Assembly: GCF_005222675.1 (NCBI RefSeq)
Contig: NZ_STGE01000034.1
Location: 1 to 39,460 of the forward strand
DNA from: Mycolicibacterium sp. CR10
Lineage (GTDB): Bacteria; Actinomycetota; Actinomycetes; Mycobacteriales; Mycobacteriaceae
Reading direction: 5' to 3'
Length of the DNA: 39,460 nucleotides
Made by a program: the position numbers and the translations under genes. Below are positions 22,010-30,465 of the stretch, in pieces; within the stretch, counting starts at the first letter, position 1; each line of letters begins with the position of its first letter. The notes under the pieces are model-generated. The model ran no database searches. It had not been told where the DNA came from and worked only from the letters and a program-made list of their open reading frames with translations.

Positions 22010-22984
22010 ATGACGCGCACGGTGCTCATCCTCGGGTTCGAGGGTGTGCAGGCACTCGACATGGTGGGGCCCTTCGAGGTCTTCACCGGGGCGTCGATGT
22101 TCGTGGCAAGCCAGGGCGCAGGCAATGGAACCGACGGATACGCCGTCCGCATCGTCTCGGCCGGCGGAGTCCCGGTGAGCACCGGCACCGGCCTCACGTT
22201 GGTCGCCGACCCGTTGCCCGACCCGGGCGGGGCCGTGGACACGGTGGTGCTGCCGGGTGGCTGGGGCACGGACGTGGCGCGCCGCAGCGCCAAACTGATC
22301 GACTGGATCGCCGCGGTGGCCCCGAACGCCCGCCGCGTGGTGAGTGTCTGTACCGGCGCGGTGCTGGCGGCGCAGGCGGGACTGCTCGACGGCTGCGTGG
22401 CGACCACGCACTGGGCGTTCGCCCCGCAGATGGCCGCCGAATTCCCCTTGGTGACCGTCGATCCCGATCCGATCTTCGTCCGCAGTTCGCCGAAGGTGTG
22501 GACCGCCGCGGGCGTCACTGCCGGCATCGATCTGGCGCTGGCGCTCGTCGAGGACGACCACGGCACCGAGGCCGCGCAGACCGTCGCCCGGTACCTGGTG
22601 ATGTACCTGCGACGCCCCGGCGGGCAGACCCAGTTCGCGGCACCGGTGTGGATGCCGCGTGCCCGCCGCACGCCGATCCGCGACGTCCAGGAATCGATCG
22701 AGGCCGAACCCGCTGGTGCGCACAGCATTTCCGAGTTGGCCCGGCGCGCCGCGATGAGCCCGCGGCACTTCACCCGGGTGTTCACCGAGGAAGTCGGTGA
22801 GGCGCCGGGAGCCTACGTCGAACGGATCCGCACCGAAGCGGCCCGCCGTCAGCTGGAGGAGAGCGACGACACCGTGACGGTGATCGCCGCGCGCTGCGGA
22901 TTCGGATCCTCGGAGACGTTGCGCCGCAACTTTGTTCGCCGGCTCGGCATCTCGCCGGACCAGTACCGCAAGACATTCGCCTGA
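22010..22984 (+). CDS. GlxA-family AraC regulator with DJ-1/PfpI sensor domain
   Basis: The 324-residue protein fuses an N-terminal DJ-1/PfpI (class I amidotransferase-like) domain to a C-terminal AraC DNA-binding domain. The first has the nucleophile elbow VSVCTGAVLAAQAGLL and ATTHW; the second has ISELARRAAMSPRHFTRVF and ITVIAAR-like VTVIAARCGFGSSETLRRNF. GlxA-type proteins act as regulators. The next gene, 18 bp downstream, encodes a stand-alone DJ-1/PfpI protein with the same CxG-ATSHW elements. The pair is inserted between menC and bpoC and has no obvious quinone role. Confidence 0.9.
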   Translation: MTRTVLILGFEGVQALDMVGPFEVFTGASMFVASQGAGNGTDGYAVRIVSAGGVPVSTGTGLTLVADPLPDPGGAVDTVVLPGGWGTDVARRSAKLIDWIAAVAPNARRVVSVCTGAVLAAQAGLLDGCVATTHWAFAPQMAAEFPLVTVDPDPIFVRSSPKVWTAAGVTAGIDLALALVEDDHGTEAAQTVARYLVMYLRRPGGQTQFAAPVWMPRARRTPIRDVQESIEAEPAGAHSISELARRAAMSPRHFTRVFTEEVGEAPGAYVERIRTEAARRQLEESDDTVTVIAARCGFGSSETLRRNFVRRLGISPDQYRKTFA

Positions 22985-23002
22985 CACCCGAAGGAGATTC
23001 AC

Positions 23003-23743
23003 ATGCAGGTCGCCATCATGCTGTACCCGGGATTCACCGCGCTGGACTTCATCGGTCCCTACGAGTGCCTGCGGTGGTTGCCCGACACTGAGGTCCGGTT
23101 CGTCTGGCACGAGCCGGGGCCGATCGCCGCGGACTCGGGTGTGCTGCTCGTTGGCGCCACGCACTCGTTCGACGAAACGCCGTCCCCCGACGTCATCCTG
23201 ATCCCGGGCGGCTTCAGCACCATGGAGCATGCCCGGGACGAGAAGGTGCTGGACTGGGTGCGGACCGCGCATCAAACGTCGACGTGGACGGCGTCGGTGT
23301 GCTCGGGATCGGTGATCCTGGCGGCCGCGGGTCTGCTCGAGGGCAAACGTGCGACATCGCACTGGGCTGCAGTGCAGATGCTGCGGACCTTCGGTGCCGT
23401 GCCCGTCGACGACGAACGGATCGTGCCCGCCGACGACAAGATCGTCACGTGCGCCGGGGTGTCGGCAGGGATCGACCTCGGGCTGTGGCTGGCGGGACGG
23501 ATCGGCGGCGATGCCAAGGCCAAGGCGATCCAGCTGTCCATGGAGTACGACCCGCAGCCGCCGTTCGATTCCGGGCACATGTCGAAGGCGTCGGCGAGCA
23601 CCAAGGCCGCCGCCGTCGCACTGATGGGCAAGGAGTTGGCGAAGCCCGCCGCGCTGGCGGCCACCACCGGCCTGCTTTGGGATGCCGCGCTGCAGCGGGT
23701 GCGCTCTCGGCGCGTCCGTCGGCGCACCCCCGCAACCCGTTGA
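23003..23743 (+). CDS. DJ-1/PfpI-family protein, isonitrile-hydratase-like
   Basis: The 246-residue protein is a stand-alone DJ-1/PfpI enzyme. It has MLYPGFTALDFIGPYECL at the start, an elbow with the reactive Cys in VCSGSVILAAAGLLEG followed by KRATSHW, and VTCAGVSAGIDLGLWL. These features are close to isonitrile hydratase (InhA) and to the sensor domain of the preceding regulator. GAAGGAG ends six bases before the ATG at 23003, a strong ribosome-binding site. It is probably co-transcribed with and controlled by the GlxA-like regulator. The true substrate is not shown. Confidence 0.85.
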   Translation: MQVAIMLYPGFTALDFIGPYECLRWLPDTEVRFVWHEPGPIAADSGVLLVGATHSFDETPSPDVILIPGGFSTMEHARDEKVLDWVRTAHQTSTWTASVCSGSVILAAAGLLEGKRATSHWAAVQMLRTFGAVPVDDERIVPADDKIVTCAGVSAGIDLGLWLAGRIGGDAKAKAIQLSMEYDPQPPFDSGHMSKASASTKAAAVALMGKELAKPAALAATTGLLWDAALQRVRSRRVRRRTPATR

Positions 23744-23823
23744 GGCTGCGCTGACGGCGGGGTTTTCCCACGATTCGCCACCCTGGGCGCCGTCTCAACG
23801 CGAATCGAAGTAGCGTCGTCGGG

Positions 23824-24606
23824 GTGAATTTGGCTTATGACGACCGTGGCACCGGTGAGCCGGTGCTGTTCATCGCGGGTCGTGGCGGGGCGGGTCGCAC
23901 CTGGCATCTGCACCAGGTGCCGGTCTTCACCCGTGCCGGTTACCGATGTGTGACGTTCGACAACCGCGGCATCGGCGCCACCGAGAGCGCCGAGGGCTTC
24001 ACCACCGAGACGATGATCGGCGACGTCGTCGCGCTGATCGAGAAGCTCGGTCTCGCCCCTGTCCGGCTGGTCGGGGTGTCGATGGGCTCCTACATCGCCC
24101 AGGAGGTGATGGTGGCCTACCCCGAACTGGTGAAGTCGGCGGTGCTGATGGCCACCCGCGGCCGCCACGACCGGGCCCGTGACTTCTTCTGGAAGGGCGA
24201 GCTGGCCCTGGCCGAATCGGGCGTCGAGCTGCCGATCGAGTTCGAGGCGAAAGTGCGCCTGCTCGAAAGCTTCTCGCCGAAGACGTTGAACGACGACAAC
24301 GCGGTGCGCGACTGGATCGACATGTTCACGATGTGGCCACAGAAGCCCACCCCCGGCATGGCCACCCAGCTGCACATCGCCCCGCAGGGCAGCCGGCTGG
24401 CCGCCTACCAGAACATCGGCACGCCCACTCTGGTCATCGGTTTCGCCGACGACGTGGTGCTGCCGTCCTACCTCGGCCGCGAGGTGGCCAACGCGATGCC
24501 GAACGGGAAATTCCTGGAGATCCCCGGCACCGGTCACCTCGGGTTCATCGAGAAACCGCAGGTCGTGAACACAGCGATCCTGAATTTCTTCGCCGATAGT
24601 CTGTAG
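23824..24606 (+). CDS. bpoC: Alpha/beta hydrolase BpoC, candidate MenH-type enzyme
   Basis: The 260-residue alpha/beta hydrolase has the oxyanion region FIAGRGGAGRTWH, nucleophile elbow GVSMGS, the acid in GFADDVVLPS and the His in GTGHLGFIEKP. It corresponds closely, from memory, to M. tuberculosis BpoC (Rv0554), annotated historically as a bromoperoxidase. Its position between menC and menD suggests it could be the MenH step (SEPHCHC to SHCHC), since no other menH-like gene is in this cluster; this is inference. The start is GTG at 23824, seven bases after a -10-like TAGCGT (23811-23816), pointing to a leaderless mRNA. Confidence 0.9.
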   Translation: MNLAYDDRGTGEPVLFIAGRGGAGRTWHLHQVPVFTRAGYRCVTFDNRGIGATESAEGFTTETMIGDVVALIEKLGLAPVRLVGVSMGSYIAQEVMVAYPELVKSAVLMATRGRHDRARDFFWKGELALAESGVELPIEFEAKVRLLESFSPKTLNDDNAVRDWIDMFTMWPQKPTPGMATQLHIAPQGSRLAAYQNIGTPTLVIGFADDVVLPSYLGREVANAMPNGKFLEIPGTGHLGFIEKPQVVNTAILNFFADSL

Positions 24607-24608
24607 TA

Positions 24609-26294
24609 ATGAACCCCTCGACGGCACAGGCCCGCGTGGTCGTCGACGAACTGATCCGCGGCGGCGTCCGCGACGTCGTGCTGTGCCCGGGCTCCCGGAA
24701 CGCCCCGCTGGCGTTCGCGCTGCACGACGCCGACCGCGCCGGCCTGCTGCGTCTGCACGTCCGGATCGACGAACGCACTGCGGGCTTCCTGGCGATCGGC
24801 TTGGCGGTCGCCGAGCGGGCTCCGGTGTGTGTGGCCATGACCTCGGGGACCGCGGTCGCCAACCTCGGACCGGCGGTGGTGGAGGCCAACTACGCGCGCG
24901 TGCCGTTGATCGTGCTGTCGGCCAACCGGCCTTATGAGCTGCTGGGCACAGGCGCCAACCAGACCTTCGAGCAGCTGGGCTATTTCGGCACGCAGATGCG
25001 CGCGAACATCAGCCTCGGCTTGGCTGAGGATTTACCGGATCTCACCGGGGCGTTCAACGCACAGTGGCGATCGGTCACCTGCCGGGTTCTGGCGGCCGCG
25101 ACGGGTTCTCGCTCGGCCAACGCCGGACCGGTGCAGTTCGACATCCCGTTGCGTGAGCCGCTGGTCCCCGATGCCGGCGAAGGCCAGGACGGGGCGGCCG
25201 TATACGCGCCGCCCGGCCGGCCCGACGGCAAGCCGTGGACCTACACACCGCCGGTCATCTTCGACCAGCCGCTGGACATCGACCTGACCCCCGACACCGT
25301 CGTCATCGCCGGTCACGGCGCCGGCGTGCACGAAAACCTGGCGCATCTGCCGACCGTCGCCGAGCCGACCGCACCGCCGGCGCAGAACCCACTGCACCCG
25401 TTGGCGTTGCGGCTGGTCAGGCCGCAGCAGGTCATCATGCTCGGCCGGCCGACGCTGCATCGGCCGGTGTCGTCGCTGCTGGCCGATCCGTCGATCCCGG
25501 TGTATGCGCTGACCACCGGTCCGCGCTGGCCCGACGTGTCGGGTAATTCGCAGGCGACAGGAACGCGCGCGGTCATCGCCGGTGCGGCCTCCCCGGACTG
25601 GCTGCGCCGGTGCGCCGAGGCCAACCGCCGCGCCAACGACGCGGTGCGCGGCCAGCTCGAGATGTATCCGTTGACGACAGGTCTGCACGTGGCGGCCGCC
25701 GTCGCCGACGCGCTGCGGCCGGGAGACCAGTTGGTGCTGGGGGCCTCGAACCCGGTCCGCGACATCGCCCTGGTGGGGTTCAACACCCCCGAGGTCCAGG
25801 TGCGGTCCAATCGTGGGGTGGCCGGTATCGACGGCACCGTGTCAACGGCGATCGGCGCCGCCCTGGCGTTTGAACGAGCGGGAGCCTTGGAACGCGCGGA
25901 CGCCCACGATCGCACCGCCGGCGGACGCACCATCGCGCTGATCGGCGACCTGACGTTCGTGCACGACAGCTCGGGCCTGCTGATCGGGCCGACCGAGCCG
26001 ACGCCGCGCGATCTGACGATCGTGGTGTCCAACGACAACGGTGGCGGCATCTTCGAGCTGCTCGAGCAGGGTGATCCGAGGTTCTCCGACGTGTCCTCGC
26101 GCATCTTCGGCACCCCGCACGACGTCGACGTCGGCGCGCTGTGCCGCGCCTACCACGTCGACAGCCGTCAGATCGAGGTCGGCGAGTTGGCGGACACGCT
26201 CGGCCAGCCGTCCGAGGGCATGCGGGTGCTGGAGGTCAAGGCGGACAGGTCGTCGTTGCGGGCGTTGCACGCGTCGATCAGAGCCGCCCTGTGA
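24609..26294 (+). CDS. menD: SEPHCHC synthase MenD
   Basis: MenD joins 2-oxoglutarate and isochorismate using thiamine diphosphate, the first committed step of menaquinone synthesis. The 561-residue protein shows GSRNAPLAFAL, the catalytic-Glu region RIDERTAGFLAIGL, TSGTAVANLGPAVVEANYAR, PLIVLSANRP, and the cofactor-binding region GDLTFVHD...VVSNDNGGGIFELL. The length is close to the mycobacterial enzyme. The ATG at 24609 lies 2 bases after the bpoC stop, so the two are translated from one message. Its stop overlaps the GTG of the downstream membrane protein (GTGA at 26291-26294). Confidence 0.97.
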   Translation: MNPSTAQARVVVDELIRGGVRDVVLCPGSRNAPLAFALHDADRAGLLRLHVRIDERTAGFLAIGLAVAERAPVCVAMTSGTAVANLGPAVVEANYARVPLIVLSANRPYELLGTGANQTFEQLGYFGTQMRANISLGLAEDLPDLTGAFNAQWRSVTCRVLAAATGSRSANAGPVQFDIPLREPLVPDAGEGQDGAAVYAPPGRPDGKPWTYTPPVIFDQPLDIDLTPDTVVIAGHGAGVHENLAHLPTVAEPTAPPAQNPLHPLALRLVRPQQVIMLGRPTLHRPVSSLLADPSIPVYALTTGPRWPDVSGNSQATGTRAVIAGAASPDWLRRCAEANRRANDAVRGQLEMYPLTTGLHVAAAVADALRPGDQLVLGASNPVRDIALVGFNTPEVQVRSNRGVAGIDGTVSTAIGAALAFERAGALERADAHDRTAGGRTIALIGDLTFVHDSSGLLIGPTEPTPRDLTIVVSNDNGGGIFELLEQGDPRFSDVSSRIFGTPHDVDVGALCRAYHVDSRQIEVGELADTLGQPSEGMRVLEVKADRSSLRALHASIRAAL

Positions 26295-26806
26295 AACAGG
26301 TGGTTGCACGCCTGAAAGCGTTGTGGCGCCTGATCATTCCGCATCTGTACGGCGAGCCGGGTGAGACGCCCGGCGGCCGGGTCGTGCGGCGCATCCGGAT
26401 CGGCATCGTCGTCGCGGCGTGCCTGGTGACGTTGCAGTCGACTCTGCTGGTGCTCGGTGCCTGGCGCAACGATCGCCAGATCGAGCGTCACCTCGGGGTC
26501 GCCGAAGCCAGTGTGCTCGACGCGGGTCCGCGGCGGTCGACGATCGAGTTCGTCACGCCGGACCGGGTGACCTACCGTCCTGAGCTCGGCGTGCTGTATC
26601 CCTCGGAGCTGGACACCGGCATGCGCATCTATGTCGAATACGACTCCAACAATCCGGATCTCGTTCGCGTTCAGGACCGTAACGCTGCGCTGGCGATCAT
26701 CCCGGCGGGCTCGATCGCGGTGGTCGGCTGGCTGGTCGCCGGTGTGGCGCTCGGCGCGACCGCCATGGTCGAGCGGCGCCTCGATCGGCGCGACGCCGTC
26801 TCCTGA
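26291..26806 (+). CDS. DUF3592-type membrane protein (Rv0556-like)
   Basis: The 171-residue protein has a basic N terminus, a first membrane helix at about residues 36-58 (IGIVVAACLVTLQSTLLVLG), a soluble beta-rich segment of the DUF3592 kind (TIEFVTPDRVTYRP, then RIYVEYDSNNPDLVRV), and a second helix ALAIIPAGSIAVVGWLVAGV. It overlaps menD by the GTGA arrangement and belongs to the men operon in M. tuberculosis order. Its function is unknown; co-translation with menD may link it to the membrane stage of quinone synthesis, which is speculative. Confidence 0.85.
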   Translation: MKQVVARLKALWRLIIPHLYGEPGETPGGRVVRRIRIGIVVAACLVTLQSTLLVLGAWRNDRQIERHLGVAEASVLDAGPRRSTIEFVTPDRVTYRPELGVLYPSELDTGMRIYVEYDSNNPDLVRVQDRNAALAIIPAGSIAVVGWLVAGVALGATAMVERRLDRRDAVS

Positions 26807-26807
26807 T

Positions 26808-27494
26808 TCAGGACTCGACGAGGTCCTCGAGCCAGTTGGCGTCGAAGATGTCGAGCTTCTCGTTGGTGTCGAGGTCGAAAACCGTTGGGGTTCCTGTGGT
26901 CATCTCGTCGATCTCGAACAGGTAGCCAAAGTTGGTCTCCTCCATGTCGGCGAGGTCGACCGCTTCCTGGTCACTGGCGATGTTGTCGGCGACCAGATCC
27001 GGCATCCCGGAGGCCAATGCCATGTCGCGCAGCTCGTCGTCGGTGAACCCGGGCCCGCCGGGATCCTGATTGATCCAGAGGTCCTCGACGAAGAGTTGGA
27101 ACTGCGTGCCCGTGGCCGACGCGTTCCCGATCGCCTCCGCGGCCAGGAACAGCGCGTTGGCAACCCGCGACGAGTACCCGGCGTAGTCGTCGTCGAGAAA
27201 GGTCAGCGGCCGGTAGGTGATCTGGAGTCTGCCGATATTGAGGTAGTACGCCATCTGGTCCCCGAAGTCGCGCTGCAGATCGCTGCAGTGGGTGCACTGC
27301 GGTTCGGTGTAAATCTCGATCTTCACCGGTGCGTCGTCGAAACCCGCGACGATGCCGTATCCGTCCCCGGCAATGGCCAGCGGCACCTTGGCGGGGTCGG
27401 GCAACGCGGTGCCGGTGATCTGTTTCGAGCAGCCCACGACGGTGAGCAACAGCCCCACAATCGCGATGACCAGCGCTGTCCTCGATGCCCGCAT
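26808..27494 (-). CDS. DsbA/thioredoxin-fold lipoprotein
   Basis: The 228-residue protein begins with a lipoprotein signal (VIAIVGLLLTVVGC, lipobox VVGC). The mature protein has a thioredoxin-fold DsbA-like domain with CTHC in YTEPQCTHCSDL and the cis-proline region TTGTPTVFDLD. It is likely to be anchored outside the membrane and to handle disulphides. ATG at 27494 is chosen because it gives the complete signal; the upstream extension to 27584 has no such signal. The gene faces the preceding membrane protein convergently, with only a one-base gap between stops, and is divergent from mgtA. Confidence 0.86.
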   Translation of the reverse strand: MRASRTALVIAIVGLLLTVVGCSKQITGTALPDPAKVPLAIAGDGYGIVAGFDDAPVKIEIYTEPQCTHCSDLQRDFGDQMAYYLNIGRLQITYRPLTFLDDDYAGYSSRVANALFLAAEAIGNASATGTQFQLFVEDLWINQDPGGPGFTDDELRDMALASGMPDLVADNIASDQEAVDLADMEETNFGYLFEIDEMTTGTPTVFDLDTNEKLDIFDANWLEDLVES

Positions 27495-27618
27495 GTCGAG
27501 AGAGTAGTCCCTGACCCCGTCGGGAGGTGGCACTCGGCACCGTCCGGCTACCCGGCAATTCGCGCGACATCTCCCTGTTGGCAACCTCGCCGACAGTTCG
27601 CGCTGTCATTCTCGAGGC

Positions 27619-28746
27619 GTGCGAGTCGCGATCGTCGCCGAATCATTCCTGCCGAATGTCAATGGCGTCACCAACTCGGTCCTTCGGGTGATCGAGCACC
27701 TGCGCCGCACCGGCCACGAGGTGCTGGTGATCGCCCCGGACACACCGCGCGGGGAACCTCCCGCGGACAAGGTGCACGAGGGGGTCCGGGTGCACCGCGT
27801 CCCGTCGCGGATGTTCCCGAAGGTGACGTCGCTGCCGCTGGGGGTGCCGCGCCCCAAAATGGTCGGTGTGCTGCGCGGTTTCGACCCCGACGTGGTGCAT
27901 CTCGCGTCACCTGCGCTGCTCGGCTACGGCGGGCTGCACGCCGCGCGATATCTCGGGATCCCGACCATCGCGGTGTTCCAGACCGACATCGCGGGTTTCG
28001 CGACCAGCTATGGCATGGGGATGGCGTCGCGGGCGGCCTGGGCGTGGACCCGACATCTGCACAAGCGCGCCGACCGCACCCTGGCGCCATCCACCTCCGC
28101 GATGGAAAACCTCGCCGCCCATGGCATCCCGCGGGTGCACCGGTGGGCACGCGGTGTCGACGTGACGGGCTTCGCGCCGTCGGCACGCGATGAGCGGCTA
28201 CGCCGATCGTGGTCGCCGGACGGCAGACCGATCGTCGGGTTCGTCGGGCGCCTCGCCCCCGAGAAGCACGTGGAGCGCCTTGCAGCGCTGGCCGGCCGCG
28301 AGGATCTGCAGATAGTCATCGTCGGTGACGGTGTGGACCGGCCCAAGCTCGAATCAGTGCTTCCGCGTGCGGTTTTCACCGGCGCGCTCTACGGTGACGC
28401 GTTGGCAGCCGCGTACGCCAGCATGGATGTCTTCGTGCACGCCGGTGAACACGAGACCTTCTGCCAGGCGGTGCAGGAGGCGATGGCGTCCGGGCTTCCG
28501 GTCGTCGCACCCGATGCGGGCGGCCCGCGTGATCTGGTGACGCCCATGCACACCGGTGTGCTGCTGGGTGTCGCCGAGTTCGAGGCGAAGCTGCCGACCG
28601 CGGTGGACCATCTGCTGGCCGAACGCCGGCGGTATTCGGCGGCGGCCCGGCGCAGCGTGCTCGGCAGGACGTGGCCGTCGATCTGCGACGAGCTGATCGG
28701 GCACTACGCGGACGTGCTGGGCGCCCGCGGCGTCAAGGCCGCGTGA
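27619..28746 (+). CDS. mgtA: GDP-mannose-dependent alpha-mannosyltransferase MgtA (formerly PimB)
   Basis: The 375-residue GT4-fold protein has the N-terminal segment AIVAESFLPNVNGVTNSVLR, the donor-site motif VGRLAPEKHVERLA, and the GT4 E-x7-E region GEHETFCQAVQEAMASG. In mycobacteria and corynebacteria this enzyme (Rv0557, once called PimB) mannosylates a glucuronic-acid diacylglycerol or related glycolipid at the inner face of the membrane. The GTG start at 27619 is preceded by a -10-like hexamer only weakly. A GACAG/CTGTC hairpin spans 27591-27607. It lies in the men neighbourhood in M. tuberculosis too. Confidence 0.9.
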   Translation: MRVAIVAESFLPNVNGVTNSVLRVIEHLRRTGHEVLVIAPDTPRGEPPADKVHEGVRVHRVPSRMFPKVTSLPLGVPRPKMVGVLRGFDPDVVHLASPALLGYGGLHAARYLGIPTIAVFQTDIAGFATSYGMGMASRAAWAWTRHLHKRADRTLAPSTSAMENLAAHGIPRVHRWARGVDVTGFAPSARDERLRRSWSPDGRPIVGFVGRLAPEKHVERLAALAGREDLQIVIVGDGVDRPKLESVLPRAVFTGALYGDALAAAYASMDVFVHAGEHETFCQAVQEAMASGLPVVAPDAGGPRDLVTPMHTGVLLGVAEFEAKLPTAVDHLLAERRRYSAAARRSVLGRTWPSICDELIGHYADVLGARGVKAA

Positions 28747-28748
28747 AC

Positions 28749-29573
28749 TCAGCCCTGCGCCAACTCGGCGACCGGCTGCCATTCCTCCCACAGCTTCAGG
28801 CGGCTCTCATAGTCGGCCTTCGCCAGTGACAGCGGCTTTTCGCCGAAGAACACCCGCAGCGGGGGAGGCGTGGCGTCGACGACCTTCAGGATCGCCTTGG
28901 CCGACGCGGTCGGATCGCCGGGGGCGGGCATCCGCTGGGCGCGCTTGCGGTTGGCGTCCTCGTGCACCTCGGCGTAGTCGGGCAGCTCGGCGGCCCGCTT
29001 GGACGACGGACCCGCCCAGTCGGTGTCGAAACCGCCGGGTTCGATGAGTGTGACGTGCACGCCGAAGGACTCGACCTCTTGGGCGAGCGCCTGCGAGAAG
29101 CCTTCCAGCGCCCATTTGGACGCGTGGTAGATGCCGACGTTCTGGAACGCGGTGATACCGCCGATGGAGGACACCTGGACGATGTGGCCGCTGCGCTGTG
29201 CGCGCAGATAGGGCAGTGCGGCCTGGGTGATCCACAGCGCGCCGAACACGTTCGTCTCGATCTGGTCCCGGGCCTCCTGCTCGGAAAGCTCTTCGATGAA
29301 CCCGAACTGTCCGTACCCGGCGTTGTTGACGACGATGTCGAGTCGCCCGAAGTGCTCGTGTGCCTGCTTGACGGCCGCGAAGTCGGCGTCGCGGTCGGTC
29401 ACGTCCAGGGTGATCGGCAGCAACGCGTCGCCGAACGTGGCCGTCAGGTCGTCCAGAGATGACACGTCGCGCGCGGTGGCGGCAACCTTGTCGCCGCGCT
29501 CCAGCGCGGCAATCGTCCATTCACGCCCGAATCCGCGCGACGTACCCGTGATGAACCAGACTTTTTCGCTCAT
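28749..29573 (-). CDS. Short-chain dehydrogenase/reductase (classical)
   Basis: The 274-residue SDR has the cofactor motif FITGTSRGFGREWT, NNAGYGQFG, catalytic Ser in QVSSIGG and the YHASKWALEGFS active-site motif. It resembles the large group of actinobacterial SDRs related to oxidoreductases with a FxTD C-terminal segment (GGFDTDWAG). The ATG at 29573 is preferred; the open frame upstream is antisense to menG. The gene ends two bases from the mgtA stop in convergent orientation. The substrate is unknown. Confidence 0.88.
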   Translation of the reverse strand: MSEKVWFITGTSRGFGREWTIAALERGDKVAATARDVSSLDDLTATFGDALLPITLDVTDRDADFAAVKQAHEHFGRLDIVVNNAGYGQFGFIEELSEQEARDQIETNVFGALWITQAALPYLRAQRSGHIVQVSSIGGITAFQNVGIYHASKWALEGFSQALAQEVESFGVHVTLIEPGGFDTDWAGPSSKRAAELPDYAEVHEDANRKRAQRMPAPGDPTASAKAILKVVDATPPPLRVFFGEKPLSLAKADYESRLKLWEEWQPVAELAQG

Positions 29574-29653
29574 GTTCGGAGTCAATACCCGCAAAGCCGC
29601 TGCGCATTCCCGTAAGCGGGAAGTGCACAGGAAACGTCCAGACAGACTCCTGA

Positions 29654-29666
29654 TACGTTCGGCCGT
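29654..29666 (+). promoter_or_regulatory. Leaderless-type promoter of menG
   Basis: TACGTT (29654-29659) matches TAnnnT and is followed after seven bases by the menG GTG at 29667. The placement fits a leaderless mRNA. No convincing -35 box is seen. A hairpin TTCCCG-TAAG-CGGGAA (29607-29622) lies upstream. Confidence 0.4.
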
Positions 29667-30350
29667 GTGAACCGCGCCTCGCTGGAGAAGAACCCACACG
29701 AGGTGGCGTCGATGTTCGACGGCGTCGCGCGCCGCTACGACCTGACCAACACCGTGCTCTCGCTGGGGCAGGACCGCTTCTGGCGGCGCGCCACCCGCGA
29801 GGCCCTGCGGATCGGCCCCGGCGACAAGGTGCTCGATCTTGCGGCTGGGACCGCGGTGTCGACCGAGGAGCTGGCGGCCTCCGGCGCATGGTGTGTGGCT
29901 GCCGACTTCTCCGTCGGCATGTTGTCCGCAGGTGCGGGCCGCCGGGTGCCGAAGGTGGCCGGCGACGCGACGAAGCTGCCGTTCGCCGACGGGTCCTTCG
30001 ATGCGGTGACGATCAGCTTCGGGCTGCGCAACGTGGTCGACCACTCGGCGGGGCTTCGGGAGATGGCGCGGGTGACGCGCCCCGGCGGACGGTTGGTGGT
30101 GTGCGAGTTCTCGACGCCGACCAACGGCCTGTTCAGCACCGTGTACAAGGAATACCTGATGAAGGCGCTGCCGCGGATGGCGCAGGCGGTGTCGTCGAAC
30201 CCCGATGCGTATGTCTATCTGGCGGAGTCGATCCGGGCGTGGCCGGAGCAGCCCGATCTCGCGCGGCGCATCGCTGACGCCGGGTGGACGGACGTGCGCT
30301 GGCGCAATCTGTCCGGCGGCATCGTCGCGCTGCACGCGGCCACCAAGTAA
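29667..30350 (+). CDS. menG: Demethylmenaquinone methyltransferase MenG (UbiE)
   Basis: MenG methylates demethylmenaquinone with SAM in the last step of menaquinone synthesis. The 227-residue protein begins with the UbiE signature SMFDGVARRYDLTN, has motif I VLDLAAGTAVSTEELA and a second UbiE block SFGLRNVVDHSAGLREMARV, then GGRLVVCEFSTP. The length and order (Rv0558 slot, after mgtA) agree with the mycobacterial enzyme. The GTG start at 29667 is predicted to be leaderless. Confidence 0.96.
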   Translation: MNRASLEKNPHEVASMFDGVARRYDLTNTVLSLGQDRFWRRATREALRIGPGDKVLDLAAGTAVSTEELAASGAWCVAADFSVGMLSAGAGRRVPKVAGDATKLPFADGSFDAVTISFGLRNVVDHSAGLREMARVTRPGGRLVVCEFSTPTNGLFSTVYKEYLMKALPRMAQAVSSNPDAYVYLAESIRAWPEQPDLARRIADAGWTDVRWRNLSGGIVALHAATK

Positions 30351-30354
30351 TTCC

Positions 30355-30425
30355 CGCGAGCTCGCGCGTCTGCACGCCGACACGCCGCGATCGCCGGCAT
30401 TGTGCGCACGTTCGCGGCCCGCGAA
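30355..30425. other. Two palindromes in the gap after menG
   Basis: CGCGAGCTCGCG (30355-30366) is a perfect 12-bp palindrome 5 bases after the menG stop. TTCGCGG-C-CCGCGAA (30411-30425) is a perfect seven-pair hairpin 41 bases before the next start. They may serve transcription termination, or the second may be an operator of the esterase gene. Neither has a U-tract. Confidence 0.4.
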
Positions 30426-30465
30426 AGTGACGAATCAGCACGCGGCACCGCGTTACCGTCGGGGC

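Noticed and set aside
21974..23578. Minus-strand open frame of about 534 codons across the GlxA and DJ-1 genes
   Set aside because: It is a shadow: the plus strand has complete recognisable domains with clear ribosome-binding sites, and this frame has no recognisable motif.
23272..24627. Minus-strand open frame of about 451 codons across bpoC
   Set aside because: The plus-strand BpoC is complete with a triad; the antisense translation shows only the bias of high GC3.
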